Shown here piece after piece: positions 1 through 11,930 of a stretch of DNA of 64,000 nt. Both the position numbers and the translations under genes were made by a program. The stretch lies in the NCBI GenBank assembly GCA_963575745.1, contig CAUYUJ010017800.1, positions 90,001-154,000 on the forward strand. Reading direction: 5' to 3'. The DNA comes from Prorocentrum cordatum (Eukaryota > Sar > Dinophyceae > Prorocentrales > Prorocentraceae). Positions within the stretch are counted from its first letter, which is position 1. Every line of letters starts with the position of its first letter. The notes beneath the pieces are model-generated. The model did no database searches. It was not told where the DNA came from and saw only the letters and a program-made list of their open reading frames with translations.

Positions 1-328
1 AGAGAGGATGAGGATGAGGAGGAGGAGGAGGAGAAGAGGACGAGGATGAGGATGAGGAGGAGGAGGGAGGAGGGAGGAGGATGAGGATGGAGGAGAGAGG
101 GGAGGAGGAGGAGGAGGAGGAGGAGGGGAGGAGGAGGAGGAGGAGGAGGAGGAGGAGGAGGAGGAGGAGGAGGAGGAGGAGGAAGAGGAGGAGGAGGAGG
201 AGGAGGAGGAGGAGGAGGAGGAGGAGGAGGAGGAGGAGAGTAGGAGGAATTTGGGAAAGAGAAGGAGGAGGACGATGAGGAGTAACAGGGGGCGGGAGGA
301 GGAAGAGGATGTGTAGGAGGAGGAGGTC
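1..328. repeat. GGA/GAGGAT purine microsatellite
   Basis: Almost pure purine array of GGA units with GAT and GAA interruptions. It reads as poly-Arg, poly-Glu or poly-Gly in the three plus frames, so the Arg-rich frame at 81-278 is a by-product and not a gene. Confidence 0.95.
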
Positions 329-1151
329 CCACTACCCGCGTCTCTTCTTCTACCTCTTCCGGCGGGCTCTCCGTCAACCTTCTCTCGCTGCTCCTCGCTT
401 TGAGCTCGCGCCGCGTTTCGGCTCCGAATGCCTGCGCCGCCTGGGTATTCATGCACTTCATTCATGTATACTTGACGAGAGCGAGATCGGCACAACAGTG
501 TCCACCGATTCGTGGCGGGAGAGGTGCTGCTGGTGTCTCAGCATCTAAGAGGGTTTGGGTGCAGCAAGCGTCAGAAAAGCGAGGGTCGTTCGATCGAGAG
601 TGGTGGTCGCCTTGAGGCCCGAACCTGTTTGCGTGCTGATTTACTTTCGTGCCTTCCTCGTGTCGTCGAGATGCCGTGCTTGTCTCCATCATGTGTGTGG
701 CCAGGGCACACCTTGTGGTTAACCCCGCAGCTCGGTTTTCTGTCACCACTATCGCCTAGCTGGCACACGGATAATCTACGATTTTCGTGTCGAGCTGGTG
801 GTATCATTTTGAGCTGCAACGTGCAAGGGAATAGAGTCGTATTCCTTCTCGATCATAGTCCTTCCTCCTCCCCTCCTCTTCCCAATCCTCCTTCACCGCG
901 TCGGGCAACGTGGCAGACCTGCCGCGTGCCTTGGAGCACGGCTGCTTTTGCGGATCCCACTGCGCTGGCGTGGTTCCCGCGATTGGATCTCCAGCTCGGC
1001 GGAACGCAGTGCTCTGCGTTGACTGGAGAAGGGCGAGAGGGAATCGTGGGATCATGAACATAGCAGGACAAGAGCGAGAGACAACCTGTAGGAGGAAAGG
1101 ACGGATGGAATGCCCGAGGGGAGGGAGGGAGCGACTGGCAGACACGGCCGG

Positions 1152-1212
1152 GCTATAGCTCTATACCCCTATAGCTCAACGGCCCTATAGCCCCCCTAGC
1201 CCTATAGCCCTG
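1152..1212. repeat. CTATAGC short tandem cluster
   Basis: CTATAG(C) recurs about five times in 60 bp, with variable C-rich spacers. It is the palindrome-like core CTATAG repeated. Confidence 0.7.
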
Positions 1213-1832
1213 ATTGGGTTTTTCTCGGGTATCATGAGTCTGAGAAAGCCAGAGGGGAGCATGGGGGTGTTGCGAAGGGGGGCTGAGGTGCTGTCGAACT
1301 CTGCCGGTGCGTGCGGGGCGGACCAGCTTACCCTTGAGCATGTCCGCGGTCGAGGCCAGTCTGCTGCATGCGGACTCTCACGCGTTGGCTTGCCCGCTCC
1401 TCTTTCAGGCCTAATGTTGCCGAGTCTCCCTGACCACTGCTGCGGATCTGGTTCTGTTTCCATGCATGGTCTTCAGTCCAGATTCCATATCCTCGAAGGT
1501 GCTCGCGATCGAGGTCCATGTGCTGATGGTGTCTCTTACATCCGCTTTCTTGCTCGTTCTGTGGACTATTGTTGTGGTGTGGCCAGATGTCTCGCACCTT
1601 TGTTGTCAGGTTACGTATTCTTCCTTGCAAGTTCGAATATCTGTCTGCCTGATCGGATTTCGTCAGGCCGCCGTGAGGAAAGCGGCTCCACGCCCGCTTA
1701 CCGGTTTCTGCTGCGGCTGCTCACTGGACGTGGGGGTGAAGGCGAGCTCCTTCTTTTCTTGTGCTTTGCAATTTGAAGCTGTTCGCGTATCTATTTGAAG
1801 GGTTTCGCCCCCTGCGGCCAGCCCCTGCACTG

Positions 1833-1932
1833 ATTGGTTGCATGGCTGGTTTGGTTGAGTTGGTTGGTTGGATGACGGATTGGTAGGCGGATTGGAGACT
1901 CGGCCAGGCTGGTTGTCTGGCTGGTTGGATGG
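1833..1932. repeat. TGGT-rich degenerate tetranucleotide tract
   Basis: TTGGTTGG-type units alternate with short non-matching stretches. It is a decayed TGGT microsatellite. Confidence 0.7.
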
Positions 1933-2350
1933 GGCCCAGCAGGCTTTGAGGGATTTGCTTTCTGGGAGCGCCAAGCTGGTCTCCAGAAGCAGCCCCAGGG
2001 AATCATTTTCGTATGCGAAAGTGGCTCGCACTCCGTTCTGCAGAGTGTCAGCGCCAGGAGCGCAGATCCATAGTGCCATCCTTCTTTCATTTGTTTTTCT
2101 TGTGTGGATATCAAAGGAGTGGCCCACGGATTCTGCGGTCTGCTGTGTTCGTGACCTCCGCAGGTTGTCTTGGTCACATGCGTCTCAACTTGTACTGTGC
2201 GTGCACGCGCGCTTGTAGAACAGCTGTTGGCTCGAATACGTCGGTCACGGTAGCTCGTTCCGAGGCTGCTGGGGCGGCCAAGAGCAACCACACCACCCCA
2301 CCTTCCTCTCTTACACTTCATAAGTTAGACAAACAGAGTAGGGTCTGCCC

Positions 2351-2843
<493 letters not shown>

Positions 2844-2967
2844 GGCCACCCGTCGTCTATGGCCGGCCTGTTTATGGCCGGTAGTTTGGTTGGGTTTCTA
2901 TACAGGTGTACGAAAACCCAGTATAAACTACGCGTCCTGCACACTTGACTTACGGCCGGCACGCTGT
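2844..2967. other. short unique spacer
   Basis: About 120 bp between two repeats. A GGCCGG motif occurs three times (around 2862, 2877 and 2954). No gene seen. Confidence 0.5.
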
Positions 2968-3756
2968 GAGGAGTCCCAAGGATTTTTCGAGGAATCTTCA
3001 GGAATTCTCAAGGGAAGTTTAGGATTTCCCCAGGATTCCTAAGGAATTCTCCAGGAATCCTAAGGAATTCCGGAGGAACCCGGAGGTATTCACTAGGAAT
3101 CCTTAGGAATCCCTGAGGAGTCCTGAGCGAATCTCCAGGAATCCGGAGGAAATCTCTTGGAATCCCAACGAATTCTTCAGGAATCCCAAGGAAGCCTGCA
3201 GGGGACCTAAGGATTTTTCCAGGAAGCTTCCAGGGATCCGAAGGAATCCCAGGGAATCCGGAAGGAATCTTTAGGACAATTTCAGGAATCCTTAGGAATT
3301 CTTCCGGAGTCCCAAGGAAGCCTCCAGGAAACCTAACGAATTTTAGGAATCTTAAGGAAGTCTCCAGGAATCCCAAGGAATTCTTTTTAGGAGTCCTAAG
3401 GAATGCCAAAGGAATCCTTAGGAATTCTTCCGGAATCCCAAGGAATTCAACAGGAATCTTAAGGAATCTCGGAGGAATCCGAAGGAATCTCGGAGAAATT
3501 CCAAGGAATCCCGGAGAAAAACCCGAAGGAATTCACCAGGAATTCTTAGGAAGCCTCAAGGAATCTGAAGGCATCCCCGACGAATCCTAAAGAGTCCTTG
3601 AGATTCCTAAGGAATTCTCCGGGAATCCGAACTAATTCGTAAGGATTCCTTAGGAATTCTCCAAGAATCCTAAGGAAGTCTCCAGGAATCCTAAGGAAGT
3701 CTCCAGGAATCCTAAGGAAGTCTCCAGGAATCTAAGGAAGTCCAGGAATCCTAAAG
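2968..3756. repeat. AGGAATCCTA-type degenerate minisatellite
   Basis: Several dozen imperfect units built on AAGGAATCC and CAGGAATCCT at roughly 10-12 bp spacing over about 790 bp. Late units (3660-3745) repeat as a nearly identical 22-bp block, so the array is still homogenising at its right end. One minus frame stays open for 133 codons only because the unit lacks stops in that frame. Confidence 0.9.
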
Positions 3757-3765
3757 TATCTGAGA

Positions 3766-4556
3766 AAACTAATGAAAACCAATGGTTTCCAATAGAAACC
3801 TATTAAAAACGATTGGTTTCCAATGCGAAAATAATTTAAACAATTTGTTTCCAATGGGCAACTACGTAAATTCCAATAGAAAATTAATAAAATCAATTTG
3901 TTCCCAATCGAAAACTAATCCAAACCATTGGTTTCCAATGGGCAACGAATTGAAACCATTGGTGTCCAATAGAAAACTAATACAAACCATTGGTTTCCAA
4001 CAGAAAACTAATAAAAACCATTGGTTGCCAATAAAAAACAAATAAAGAATTATTGTTTTCCAATAGAAAACTGATCAAAACAATTTGCTTCCAATAGAAA
4101 ACTAATAAAAACCATTGGTTCCCAATAGAGAACTAATTACAACCATTGGTTTCCAGTGGGGAACTAATTAAAACCATTGGTTCCCAAAAGAAAACTGATA
4201 AGAACCATTGGTTCTCATAGGAACAATTGGTTTCCAATACAGAACTAATGAAAACCATTGGTTTCGAATAGAAAACTAATTTTAATCATGGCTTCCAAAT
4301 AGAAAAGTAATTAAAGCCATTGGTTTCCAATAGAAACTGATTGAAACAAGTGGTTTCCAATCGGGAACTAATAAGAACCATTGGTTCCCAATCGAAAACT
4401 AATTAAAACCATGGGTCCCAATAGAAAACTAATTAAAACCATTGGTCCCAAATAGAAAACTAATTTGAACCATCGGTGTTCAATAGAAGACGAAGCCAAA
4501 CCATTGGTTTTCAATAGAAAACTAGTTAAAACAATTGGTTCCCAATAGAAAACAAA
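3766..4556. repeat. 31-bp AT-rich satellite
   Basis: About 25 imperfect copies of a unit of about 31 bp built on CCATTGGTTTCCAATAGAAA plus ACTAATTAAAA. Each unit contains CCATTGG/CCAATAG, a near-palindromic pair that could fold. It is much more AT-rich than the flanks and lies directly against the AGGAATCC array and the AAACCC run. Confidence 0.93.
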
Positions 4557-4604
4557 GAAACCCAAACCCAAACCCAAACCCAAACCAAAACCCAAACCCA
4601 AACT
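4557..4604. repeat. AAACCC hexanucleotide run
   Basis: Seven or so AAACCC units with one irregular AAAACC. It resembles, but does not match, the plant/alveolate telomere unit CCCTAAA, because the T is missing throughout. Confidence 0.85.
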
Positions 4605-4631
4605 TCACCGGCCATAAGTCAGGTGTGACCC

Positions 4632-4677
<46 letters not shown>

Positions 4678-4739
4678 CGTAGTAGTAGTAGTAGTAGTAG
4701 TAAGCGTAGCACCAGTAGTAGTACTCGTAGTCGTAGTAA

Positions 4740-4772
<33 letters not shown>

Positions 4773-4777
4773 CAGTG

Positions 4778-4817
<40 letters not shown>

Positions 4818-4870
4818 AATTAGTAGCAGCAGTAGTCGAAGTGGTGGTCGTATCAGTAGTAATAGTAGTC

Positions 4871-4910
<40 letters not shown>

Positions 4911-5105
4911 CAGTNNNNNNNNNNNNNNNNNNNNNNNNNNNNNNNNNNNNNNNNNNNNNNNNNNNNNNNNNNNNNNNNNNNNNNNNNNNNNNNNNNNNNN
5001 NNNNNNNNNNNNNNAGTCGTAGTCGTAGTCGTAGTCGTAGTCGTAGTCGTAGTCGTAGTCGTAGTCGTAGTCGTAGTCGTAGTCGTAGTCGTAGTCGTAG
5101 GTCGT

Positions 5106-5137
<32 letters not shown>

Positions 5138-5145
5138 TCGTAGTC

Positions 5146-5186
<41 letters not shown>

Positions 5187-5187
5187 C

Positions 5188-5230
<43 letters not shown>

Positions 5231-5276
5231 AAGTAGTAGTAGTAGCAGTAGTAGTAGTAGTAGTAGTAGTAGTAGT
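4632..5276. repeat. AGT / AGTCGT array with assembly gap
   Basis: AGT array on the left, AGTCGT hexanucleotide (5015-5125) right of the gap, then AGT again. The different unit on each side of the gap shows that the missing part contains at least one unit transition. Confidence 0.95.
4915..5014. other. 100-N assembly gap
   Basis: Exactly 100 N inside a trinucleotide array, the usual fixed-size scaffold placeholder. The true array length is unknown. Confidence 0.98.
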
Positions 5277-5284
5277 TGCAAGGG

Positions 5285-6110
5285 GTCTTAGGGGCCGCAT
5301 GAAAGGCCAAGAGGCGAACGTGTTGAAAATATGTGCTTTCCACCAGAAATGGGACGGTTGTTGCTTCTGGAAGGCCTCTTGGGGCGCCTCTGTGTAGCGT
5401 CTTGAGGCGTCTTGGGGGCCTGTAGGGCTGTCGGGAGACAATGTTGGACGACTTGGGGCACTGTTGAACGACTTGGGCCGACCAGGGGGCCTTTGAAGAA
5501 CCCTCTTGGCCCGTCCTGGGGCCCTCTTGGGACCGTCCTGCGGTTCTCCAGGGCCGTTGCTATGGTTGCTGGGGCCTTCGCGGGGCGCCCAGAGGCCGTC
5601 TTGGAACCCTCTTGAAAGCCTCTGGGGCTGCAGGGGGTCGATGTTGGATGCTTCTTGGGCCGTTGCAGGCCTCGTGGAAGCCCAAGAGGCGAACGTGCTG
5701 AAAATGTACGGTTTCCATCGGGCTTCTGGAGGCGTTCGTGGAACGCCTCGTAGTAGCTTCAAACGTCTCGGGGGCCTATGGGGAATCGTCTGCAGGCAAG
5801 CTGGGGCGGTTTCGACCGAATCGTCTCCCTCGTGGGCCGTCCAGAAGGCCTTTGGGGACCCCCTTGGCCCGCTGTGAGGCTCTCGTGGGACCGTTCTGCG
5901 ACTGTCCTGGGCCTTCGCTGTAGTTTCTGAGGCCTTCGTGGTGCGCTCGGAAGCCGTCGTGGAGCCTTTTTGAGAGCCTCTTTGGGGTGTCGTGGGTCGA
6001 ACTTGGAGGTTTCCTGTGCCGTTGTAGGCCTCGTGGGAGCCCAAGAGGCGAGTGGACTGAAACTGCATGTTTTCCTGAGTTAATGGGGCGATTTTTGCTT
6101 TTGGAGGCCC
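5285..6110. repeat. about 365-bp tandem repeat, copies 1-3
   Basis: The anchor GAGGCGAACGTG (or close variant) followed by the GAAAATG/TTTCC block recurs at 5311, 5686 and 6045, spacings of 375 and 359 bp. Between anchors the units share ordered blocks such as CTCTTGGGACCGTCCTGC, GGGCCGTTGCTATGGTTG and CTTCTTGGGCCGTT. On the minus strand short peptides are conserved (HFQHIRLLGFHAA-like), but stops and shifts interrupt every copy, so I treat it as noncoding satellite. Confidence 0.85.
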
Positions 6111-6311
6111 TCTTGGAATAATTGGAATAATTGTCTCAAGGTTGCTACCTACCTTGCTGCCTACTTCCACCAAGACGGTGGTGCAGCTCGAGTTAGAGCG
6201 TGGAAGCGCGCGGTGAAGGCTTGGGCCGGAAGCTGAACGCATTCTGGCTGCATTTGGTGATTATTTCCTATACGTTTCACCCCTGCTCACGCACCGTCTG
6301 GTGCAAGGCGT
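6111..6311. other. insertion between satellite copies
   Basis: About 200 bp without the 365-bp unit separate copies 3 and 4. They start with a doubled GGAATAATT and end at the ACTTG run. No gene seen. Confidence 0.5.
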
Positions 6312-6336
6312 ACTTGACTTGACTTGACTTGACTTG
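6312..6336. repeat. five perfect ACTTG units
   Basis: ACTTG repeated five times without error, immediately before the satellite resumes. Confidence 0.95.
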
Positions 6337-6865
6337 AGGCCCTCTTGGAGCGCCTCGTGGACGCGTTTTCAAACGTCTTGGGGGCCTATGGGGCCGTCTG
6401 GAGGCAATCTTGGGCGGTTTGGACCGAATCGTCCCCCGCGTGGGTTGTTTGGGGAGCGTTTGGGGACCCTGTTTGCCCGTTTTGGAGCCCTCTTGGGACC
6501 GTCCTGCAGCTCTTCAGGGCCGTTGCTATGGTTGTTGGAGCCTTTGTGGATCGCCTGAAAGCAGTCGTGGAGCCTTTTTGGGTGTCTCTTGGGCTGCGGA
6601 GGGTCGATCTTGAAGGCTTCTTGGGCCGTTGTGGGCCGCGTGGAAGCCCAAAAGGCGAATGTGCTGAAAATGTACGTTTTCCATCGGGAATGGGACGATT
6701 CTTGCTTCTGGAGGGCCTTCGTGGGGCGCCTCGTAGTACTTTTTCAAGAGTCTTGGGGGCTGATGGGGCCGTCTGGAGGCAATCTGTGGCGATTTGGAAC
6801 GATCTTTCGTCGGACCGTTTCGGGACCCTTTTATACCTTTTGGCCCGTTTTGTGGCCTCCTGAGG
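6337..6865. repeat. about 365-bp satellite, fourth copy and partial fifth
   Basis: Same ordered blocks as 5285-6110. The anchor AAGGCGAATGTG is at 6652, followed by the TTTTCCATCGGGAATGGGACG block also present near 5336 and 5711. Confidence 0.85.
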
Positions 6866-7479
6866 CTCCAAGTGTGCGGCCAGGACCTTTGCCCCCCCCC
6901 CCCCCTCCTCCAAGCCGGCCGGACCGGGCCTCCGGGGGAGGGGTTTGGGGAGGGGGAAGCATCTCACACGCCGTGACCCCAAGGGGTCGGCGGATTTGGA
7001 GTAAGCAGCTAGGTTTCGATCGTCGGGCAGCGTCGTTCCAAAGGGAGCGTGTGCGCTCCAAGGTGGAGTCGGGTCGTGTCGCTTGCTCCTCCTTCCCAGG
7101 GGTCCGGCCGCCCGTGGAGAGGACGGGGAGGGGGGGGTGTGAGGGGCGTCGCTGGCTGCCCATGCCAGTGCTGCCCTGGTGCCATTTGCAGGTGATCACC
7201 TTCTCGCACCTCGCAGTCAACGTCGCCGTGCTCCTCGCGGTGCCCGTAGGGCATGTGGTGCTGTAAAAGCAGCATGGTGCGATCAGTCACGTGCTCATGC
7301 TTCGGGGCGCATGGCCAACAGGCTTTCTCTGCATTGTTTCATGTTTCGGGGATCCTGCTGCAGCTGTAGCGAGGACAAGTTCTCTTCACGTGGATGAGCC
7401 ATTTTCATTTTTGGAGTACTCCCAACCGTCTCGAAGTCTTTAGGGGTCTTCGTTTCCTTTCGACGATTCCTACCTGCAG
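6866..7479. other. GC-rich spacer, no gene recognised
   Basis: Contains a run of 14 C (6892-6905) and GC-rich DNA. Open frames on both strands have no recognisable domain. Confidence 0.5.
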
Positions 7480-8168
7480 AGGGGGCCACACTTCGGCTCC
7501 AGTGCGTGTGTTGTCGGACCGTCATGGGCCATCCCTCACGAGACTCCTGATCCCCACGGGGACTAAGCCCCAGTGCGTATATTTGTATACTGTGCCTGAG
7601 CTGTCCCTGGCCACCCTCACGAGAGTTCCATTCCCATCAGTCCTGTCCAGTCTCCGGTGAATTCGTTCGCACATTGCTGTGACCATTTTTGGCCCCCCCC
7701 GTCGAGGATCCCTGTCCCCATGCAGGCCCCGGTGAGTGAGTTTGCTCCGTGTGGCCGGGCCGCACTGGACCACCTACCACGAGGACTCTTGCCTCGCAGC
7801 CCCAAGCAGACCTCGGTGAGTTCGTTCGCATCATGCGGCCAGGCTGTCCAGGATCACCCCTCACGAGGGACCCGCACGCATCATGGGACCCGAGCTGGAC
7901 CCCAGTCACTGCGTTTGCACGCTGCGGCCTGACGTGTGTGGTTGCCCCTCGCGACGTGCCGCACTCTCTGGGTGTTTTCGACCAGGCCTCGTTGTGTGCG
8001 TTTGCACAGCGTGCCCAGGCCCTGTGGGGCCGTCCCTTGCTAGCTTTCCTGTCAGTCTTGGGAGCGCCAGCCAAGCCGCAGTCGTTGCGTTTGCATTCCG
8101 TGTCATCCCTCATGAGGGTTCCCACTCGTAAGGGGCACCACACGGGCCCCGGTAAGAGGGTTCACATA
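7480..8168. repeat. about 85-bp degenerate tandem repeat
   Basis: Eight or nine units anchored on a G(A/C)GTTTGCAC/TTCGTTCGCAC motif at about 7499, 7575, 7662, 7740, 7821, 7912, 7999, 8088 and 8158. Each is followed by a GGCC(A/G)GGCTGTCC-like block and CCCTCACGAGGG. Spacing is 70-91 bp. The array runs straight into the GAT microsatellite. Confidence 0.8.
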
Positions 8169-8171
8169 CAC

Positions 8172-8273
8172 GATGATGATGAGGATGATGATGATGATGA
8201 TGATGGTGATGATGCTGATGCTAAAGATGCTGATGATGATGATGCTCATGATGACGAGGCTAGTGATAATGAT

Positions 8274-8304
<31 letters not shown>

Positions 8305-8419
8305 ATGATGATTACGATGATTACGATGATCATGGTGACGATGACGATGATGATGATGATGCTGCTGCTGATGAGGCTGATGATGATGCTGCTGCTGCTG
8401 ATGATGATGCTGATCATTG

Positions 8420-8461
<42 letters not shown>

Positions 8462-9098
8462 GGATGATGATGAAGATGATGGCGATGATGAAAAGGAAGG
8501 ATGATGCTGCTGATGAGGATGCCAATGTTGATGATGCTGATGTTGTTATTGTTGTTGTTGGGGTTCTTTCTGGCGATGGTGCCATATGAGGATCATGCTG
8601 GTGATCATGCTGATGCTGATGCTGGTGCTGATGCTGCTGATGAGATGATGGTGCTGCCGATGATGATGCTGATGTTGATATTGCTGCTGATGTTGACTAT
8701 GATGGGGATGGTGATTATGATGATACTGATGTTGATAATGCTGGTAATGTTGTTGCTGATGGTGCTATGCGGTGATGACGCTGCTGACGATCATGATACT
8801 GATGCTGATGATGATGCTGATGACGATGATGATACTTATGATGATGATGATGCTGCTGATGATGATGATGATGATTATGATCATGGTGGAGGTACTGATG
8901 CCAATGACGATATTGAAGATGATGATTGTGCTGATGATCATGAGGATGATGACGATGATGATGTTGATGATGATGTTGATGATGCTGAGGATGACGACGA
9001 CGATGACGATGACGATGACGATGATGATGATGATGACGATGATACTGTCGATGCTGATGACGATGACGATGATGGCGATGATGACGCTGATGATGACA

Positions 9099-9134
<36 letters not shown>

Positions 9135-9681
9135 CTGATGATGCTGATTCTGATGCTGATGATGATGATGATGCTAATGTTGTTGATGATGATAGCGATG
9201 CAGCTGCTGATGATGCTGATGATGATGATGATGATGCTGATGATGATGATGATGATGATGAGGATGATGGCGATGATGATGATGATGATGATAATGTCGT
9301 TGGTGATGATGATGACAGTGATGATGATGGTGATGATGATGATGATGCTGCTGACACTGAGGATGATGATGCTGATGATGATGATGATGATGATGAGGAT
9401 GATGGCGATGATGATGATGATGATGATAATGTCGTTGGTGATGATGATGACAGTGATGATGATGGTGATGATGATGATGATGCTGCTGACACTGAGGATG
9501 ATGATGCTGATGATGATGATGCTGACAATGCTGGCTGCTGCTTCTGCTGATGATGATGATGATTATTATTATTATGATGATGACGATGATGAGATGATAG
9601 TGATGATGCTGCTGCTGATGATGATGCTGATGATGATGATGACGATGACGATGACGATGACGACGACGATGATGATGATGC

Positions 9682-9727
<46 letters not shown>

Positions 9728-9755
9728 GCTGATGATGATGCTGATGATGATGATG
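8172..9755. repeat. GAT/GCT trinucleotide array
   Basis: About 1.6 kb of GAT with GCT, GAC, GGT and AAT substitutions. One frame reads poly-Asp with Ala, another poly-Met with Leu, and the minus frames poly-Ser, poly-Ile and poly-His. A 135-bp block is duplicated head to tail (marker ATAATGTCGT at 9291 and 9426). I see no non-repeat protein sequence at either end, so the 349- and 343-codon frames are not called as genes. Confidence 0.95.
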
Positions 9756-10340
9756 GTTACGGCCGCGGCGGCGGTGGTGCTCACGGTGACTTTTATGATG
9801 TGAGCCATCAGTCTGGAGAATACTGCAGGAGGAAGGTGAAGGGAAGGATTGGGTATATTGTCTCTGGCATTGGAGGCACCGACCTGCGGCACGACGGAAT
9901 GCCATCGTTTCCACGCTGTGCAGCTGGACGCGCTGCGCGCGCGCCCAAGCAGCGCCTTTGTGTGCGGCCAGGTTTTCAACGATGTCGTCGGCAAGTCGTC
10001 GAATTTCGCGATCTGGTGCCCTTCTGCTGCTCCTCGCTTGTGAGCTGTTCTTCTGCGACCGCTTGTGAGCCCTGCCACCGCGGGTCCAGTCGACGCTGGG
10101 GCTTCGGGCAGCCCCGCTGAGGTTCGCCTGGCTGCAGATATCCTTCGGGCCAGCGTTTCGGAGATCTGGCCTTCCTGTAAAGGGTTCATACCTTGAGGTA
10201 CCTTCTCAGGTGTGCTTCTTCCCTGTTGTGGAGAAGATGGCTCGTATTTGGAGTGCTGCCGTGGTGGCGCTGTCGACCCTCAAGCTGCAAGCGTGTAAGC
10301 CAAGTACGCTTCAGGGCCTGGCATAGCCTGCTGGCCTTCT
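9756..10340. other. spacer, no gene recognised
   Basis: Mixed sequence. Frames of 60-200 codons overlap on both strands and none has a recognisable motif. Confidence 0.5.
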
Positions 10341-10935
10341 CTGGTGTCGTGCAGCCCATCTCGCCATCGTGCCTTGAGGGCTTCCAAGGGCTTCATTGGG
10401 TCCCCAGTGTCTCTGGGGATCTTCTTCGGGCCCCTAGGGGAGCGTGCACTACTCCAACATTCTCTTTGCTCGGTTTCGCTTCCGGGGGTTCTCTGGATGG
10501 CTCCGGCTCCGGGGGGCCGCCGTGAGGGCTCGAGGCTTCGGGGGTAGTCTTGGGGTTCTCTGGATGGCTCTGGGGTTCTTGGGGGGTAGTCTTGGGGCTC
10601 TCTTTGCCTGGATGCGCTTCGGGGGCTCTCTTTGCCTGGCTTCGCTCCGGGGGGCCGCCGTGAGGGCTCGAGGCCTCGGGGGCAGTCGTGGGGGCCTTCT
10701 TGGGGGGGTTGGCGGCCCTGGGCGCCCGGGGATTTTCTCGGGCCCCCGGGGCGTCTCGGGGGGTGTCCTTCGGGCCCCCAAGGGGGGGGTCTCTCTGGAC
10801 GGCCCTGGCTACGGGGGGCCTCCTCGGGGGGCTCGGGGGCTGCGGGGGCAGTCCTGGGGGCCGTCGTGGGGGGGATGGCGGGCGGCCCTGGGCGCCCGGC
10901 CCTAGAGCGGCCTCCGGGGCCGAGGCTGTGGAAGC
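10341..10935. repeat. G-rich TTCGGGGG/CTCTGG minisatellite
   Basis: Degenerate units such as GGGGTTCTCTGGATGGCTC and CTTGGGG recur. A block around GGGGGCCGCCGTGAGGGCTCGAGG is repeated at about 10514 and 10649. The Pro-rich minus frames (317 and 253 codons) and Gly-rich plus frames come from this composition. Confidence 0.75.
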
Positions 10936-10942
10936 AGCAGTC

Positions 10943-11060
10943 GGGAGGTGACAAGAACACGCAGGCACAGTGGATCGTCGATTCCCCAGAAGAAATGCGG
11001 AAATGAGTGGGAAGTGGGGGGAAGACAAGAGCCCAGAGCATATTGGAAAATGTGGGGAGT
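10943..11060 (+). repeat. dispersed repeat F, copy 1
   Basis: About 118 bp matching the reverse complement of 32078-32185. Shared landmarks are TCGTCGATTCCCCAGAA and GGGGGGAAGACA in the same order and spacing. No coding meaning seen. Confidence 0.75.
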
Positions 11061-11500
11061 CGTGTTGTTTGTGTCTATTTGTTTGTGTATTCCAGGGCCC
11101 CTTCAGACATGTTTTTCGGCAGTGAAGGCGCCATGCCTCAGTAGCGCTCAAGAGTTCTGACCAATCGGGGTCCCAGATCTGGAGAAGCTTGTGATCTTGT
11201 CCTTCTACCACCCCGAACCACGTGAGCCTGAGGGCACTCCGCTCCGTGACCAAAGCAGGGCGGCGGATTGCTATTACCAGAGTGGAGTGTGCATGCTTTC
11301 CGAGAGCGTGGGGAAAGCATCTGAGTGTGCGATTCGTGCGTTGCAATTTTGGGTCCTCGTCGGCCGTCTTGGGCCTCTTGGATCACCTTGGGGGCCCTTC
11401 TGGGCAGTCCGTCAAGCTTGAAGGCGCGATACTCCCCAAATCTTTCAAGACCGTGCGGAGCACGATTCCAGCAAAGCACCCAGCCCTTACGATAGCAGGA
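11061..11500. other. spacer, no gene recognised
   Basis: Mixed sequence, no domain in any frame. Confidence 0.5.
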
Positions 11501-11504
11501 TGAT

Positions 11505-11625
11505 GAAATGCTCCTGAGAGGGACCCGAGAAGCTCCTGAGAGGCTGCGGAGAGCCTCTTGAGATTCAAGAGACTCCTGAGAAGATCCTGAAGGTCCTGAG
11601 AAGGTCCTGCGATTGGCTCGCAAAG
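11505..11625. repeat. CTCCTGAGA minisatellite
   Basis: GATGAAATGCTCCTGAGAG is followed by about ten degenerate CTCCTGAGA/GTCCTGAGAAG units. Confidence 0.8.
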
Positions 11626-11930
11626 AAAAGCAACTGGAAGACGAGGCTCCTGTTCGAGATGTTTCTCTCACACATCATCGTTCTTCTCAATGACAATCCA
11701 GCGACGGCAGGGTCTGGGGAAGCGTCCGGGAAAGCTCCCAGGACCCCCCTGGGAGAGATCCTGGATCCTTTGCGAACCCTACTCGAAACTCGACTAGGAT
11801 ATTGTAACTTTGGCCTCTTGCGGCTCCCTCGGGGGTCCTCTTCGAGACCTCTTGGAGCGTGATGTCTCTTGGACTTATTCTGGTAGTGTAATCGATGGGT
11901 AGATAGCGAGACCGATATCTAATGGCCTTC
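11626..11930. other. spacer, no gene recognised
   Basis: No recognisable coding sequence. Confidence 0.5.

Larger units (their letters stand above)
329..2351. other. unique-looking spacer, no gene recognised
   Basis: Mixed-composition DNA. Several open frames of 80-180 codons occur on both strands, but none shows a recognisable domain and they overlap each other in all frames. Two short simple-repeat patches (1152-1212 and 1833-1932) are listed separately. Confidence 0.6.

Noticed and set aside
4605-6242. 545-codon minus frame
   Set aside because: It crosses the 365-bp satellite, an AGT array and an N gap. Repeat by-product.
8172-8600. Hammerhead-ribozyme-like CTGATGA strings
   Set aside because: Arise from the GAT/GCT array and have no paired stems or GAAA partner.
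8172-9755. Poly-Asp protein gene (349 codons)
   Set aside because: No non-repeat domain, start context or splice evidence; all frames of the array are long.
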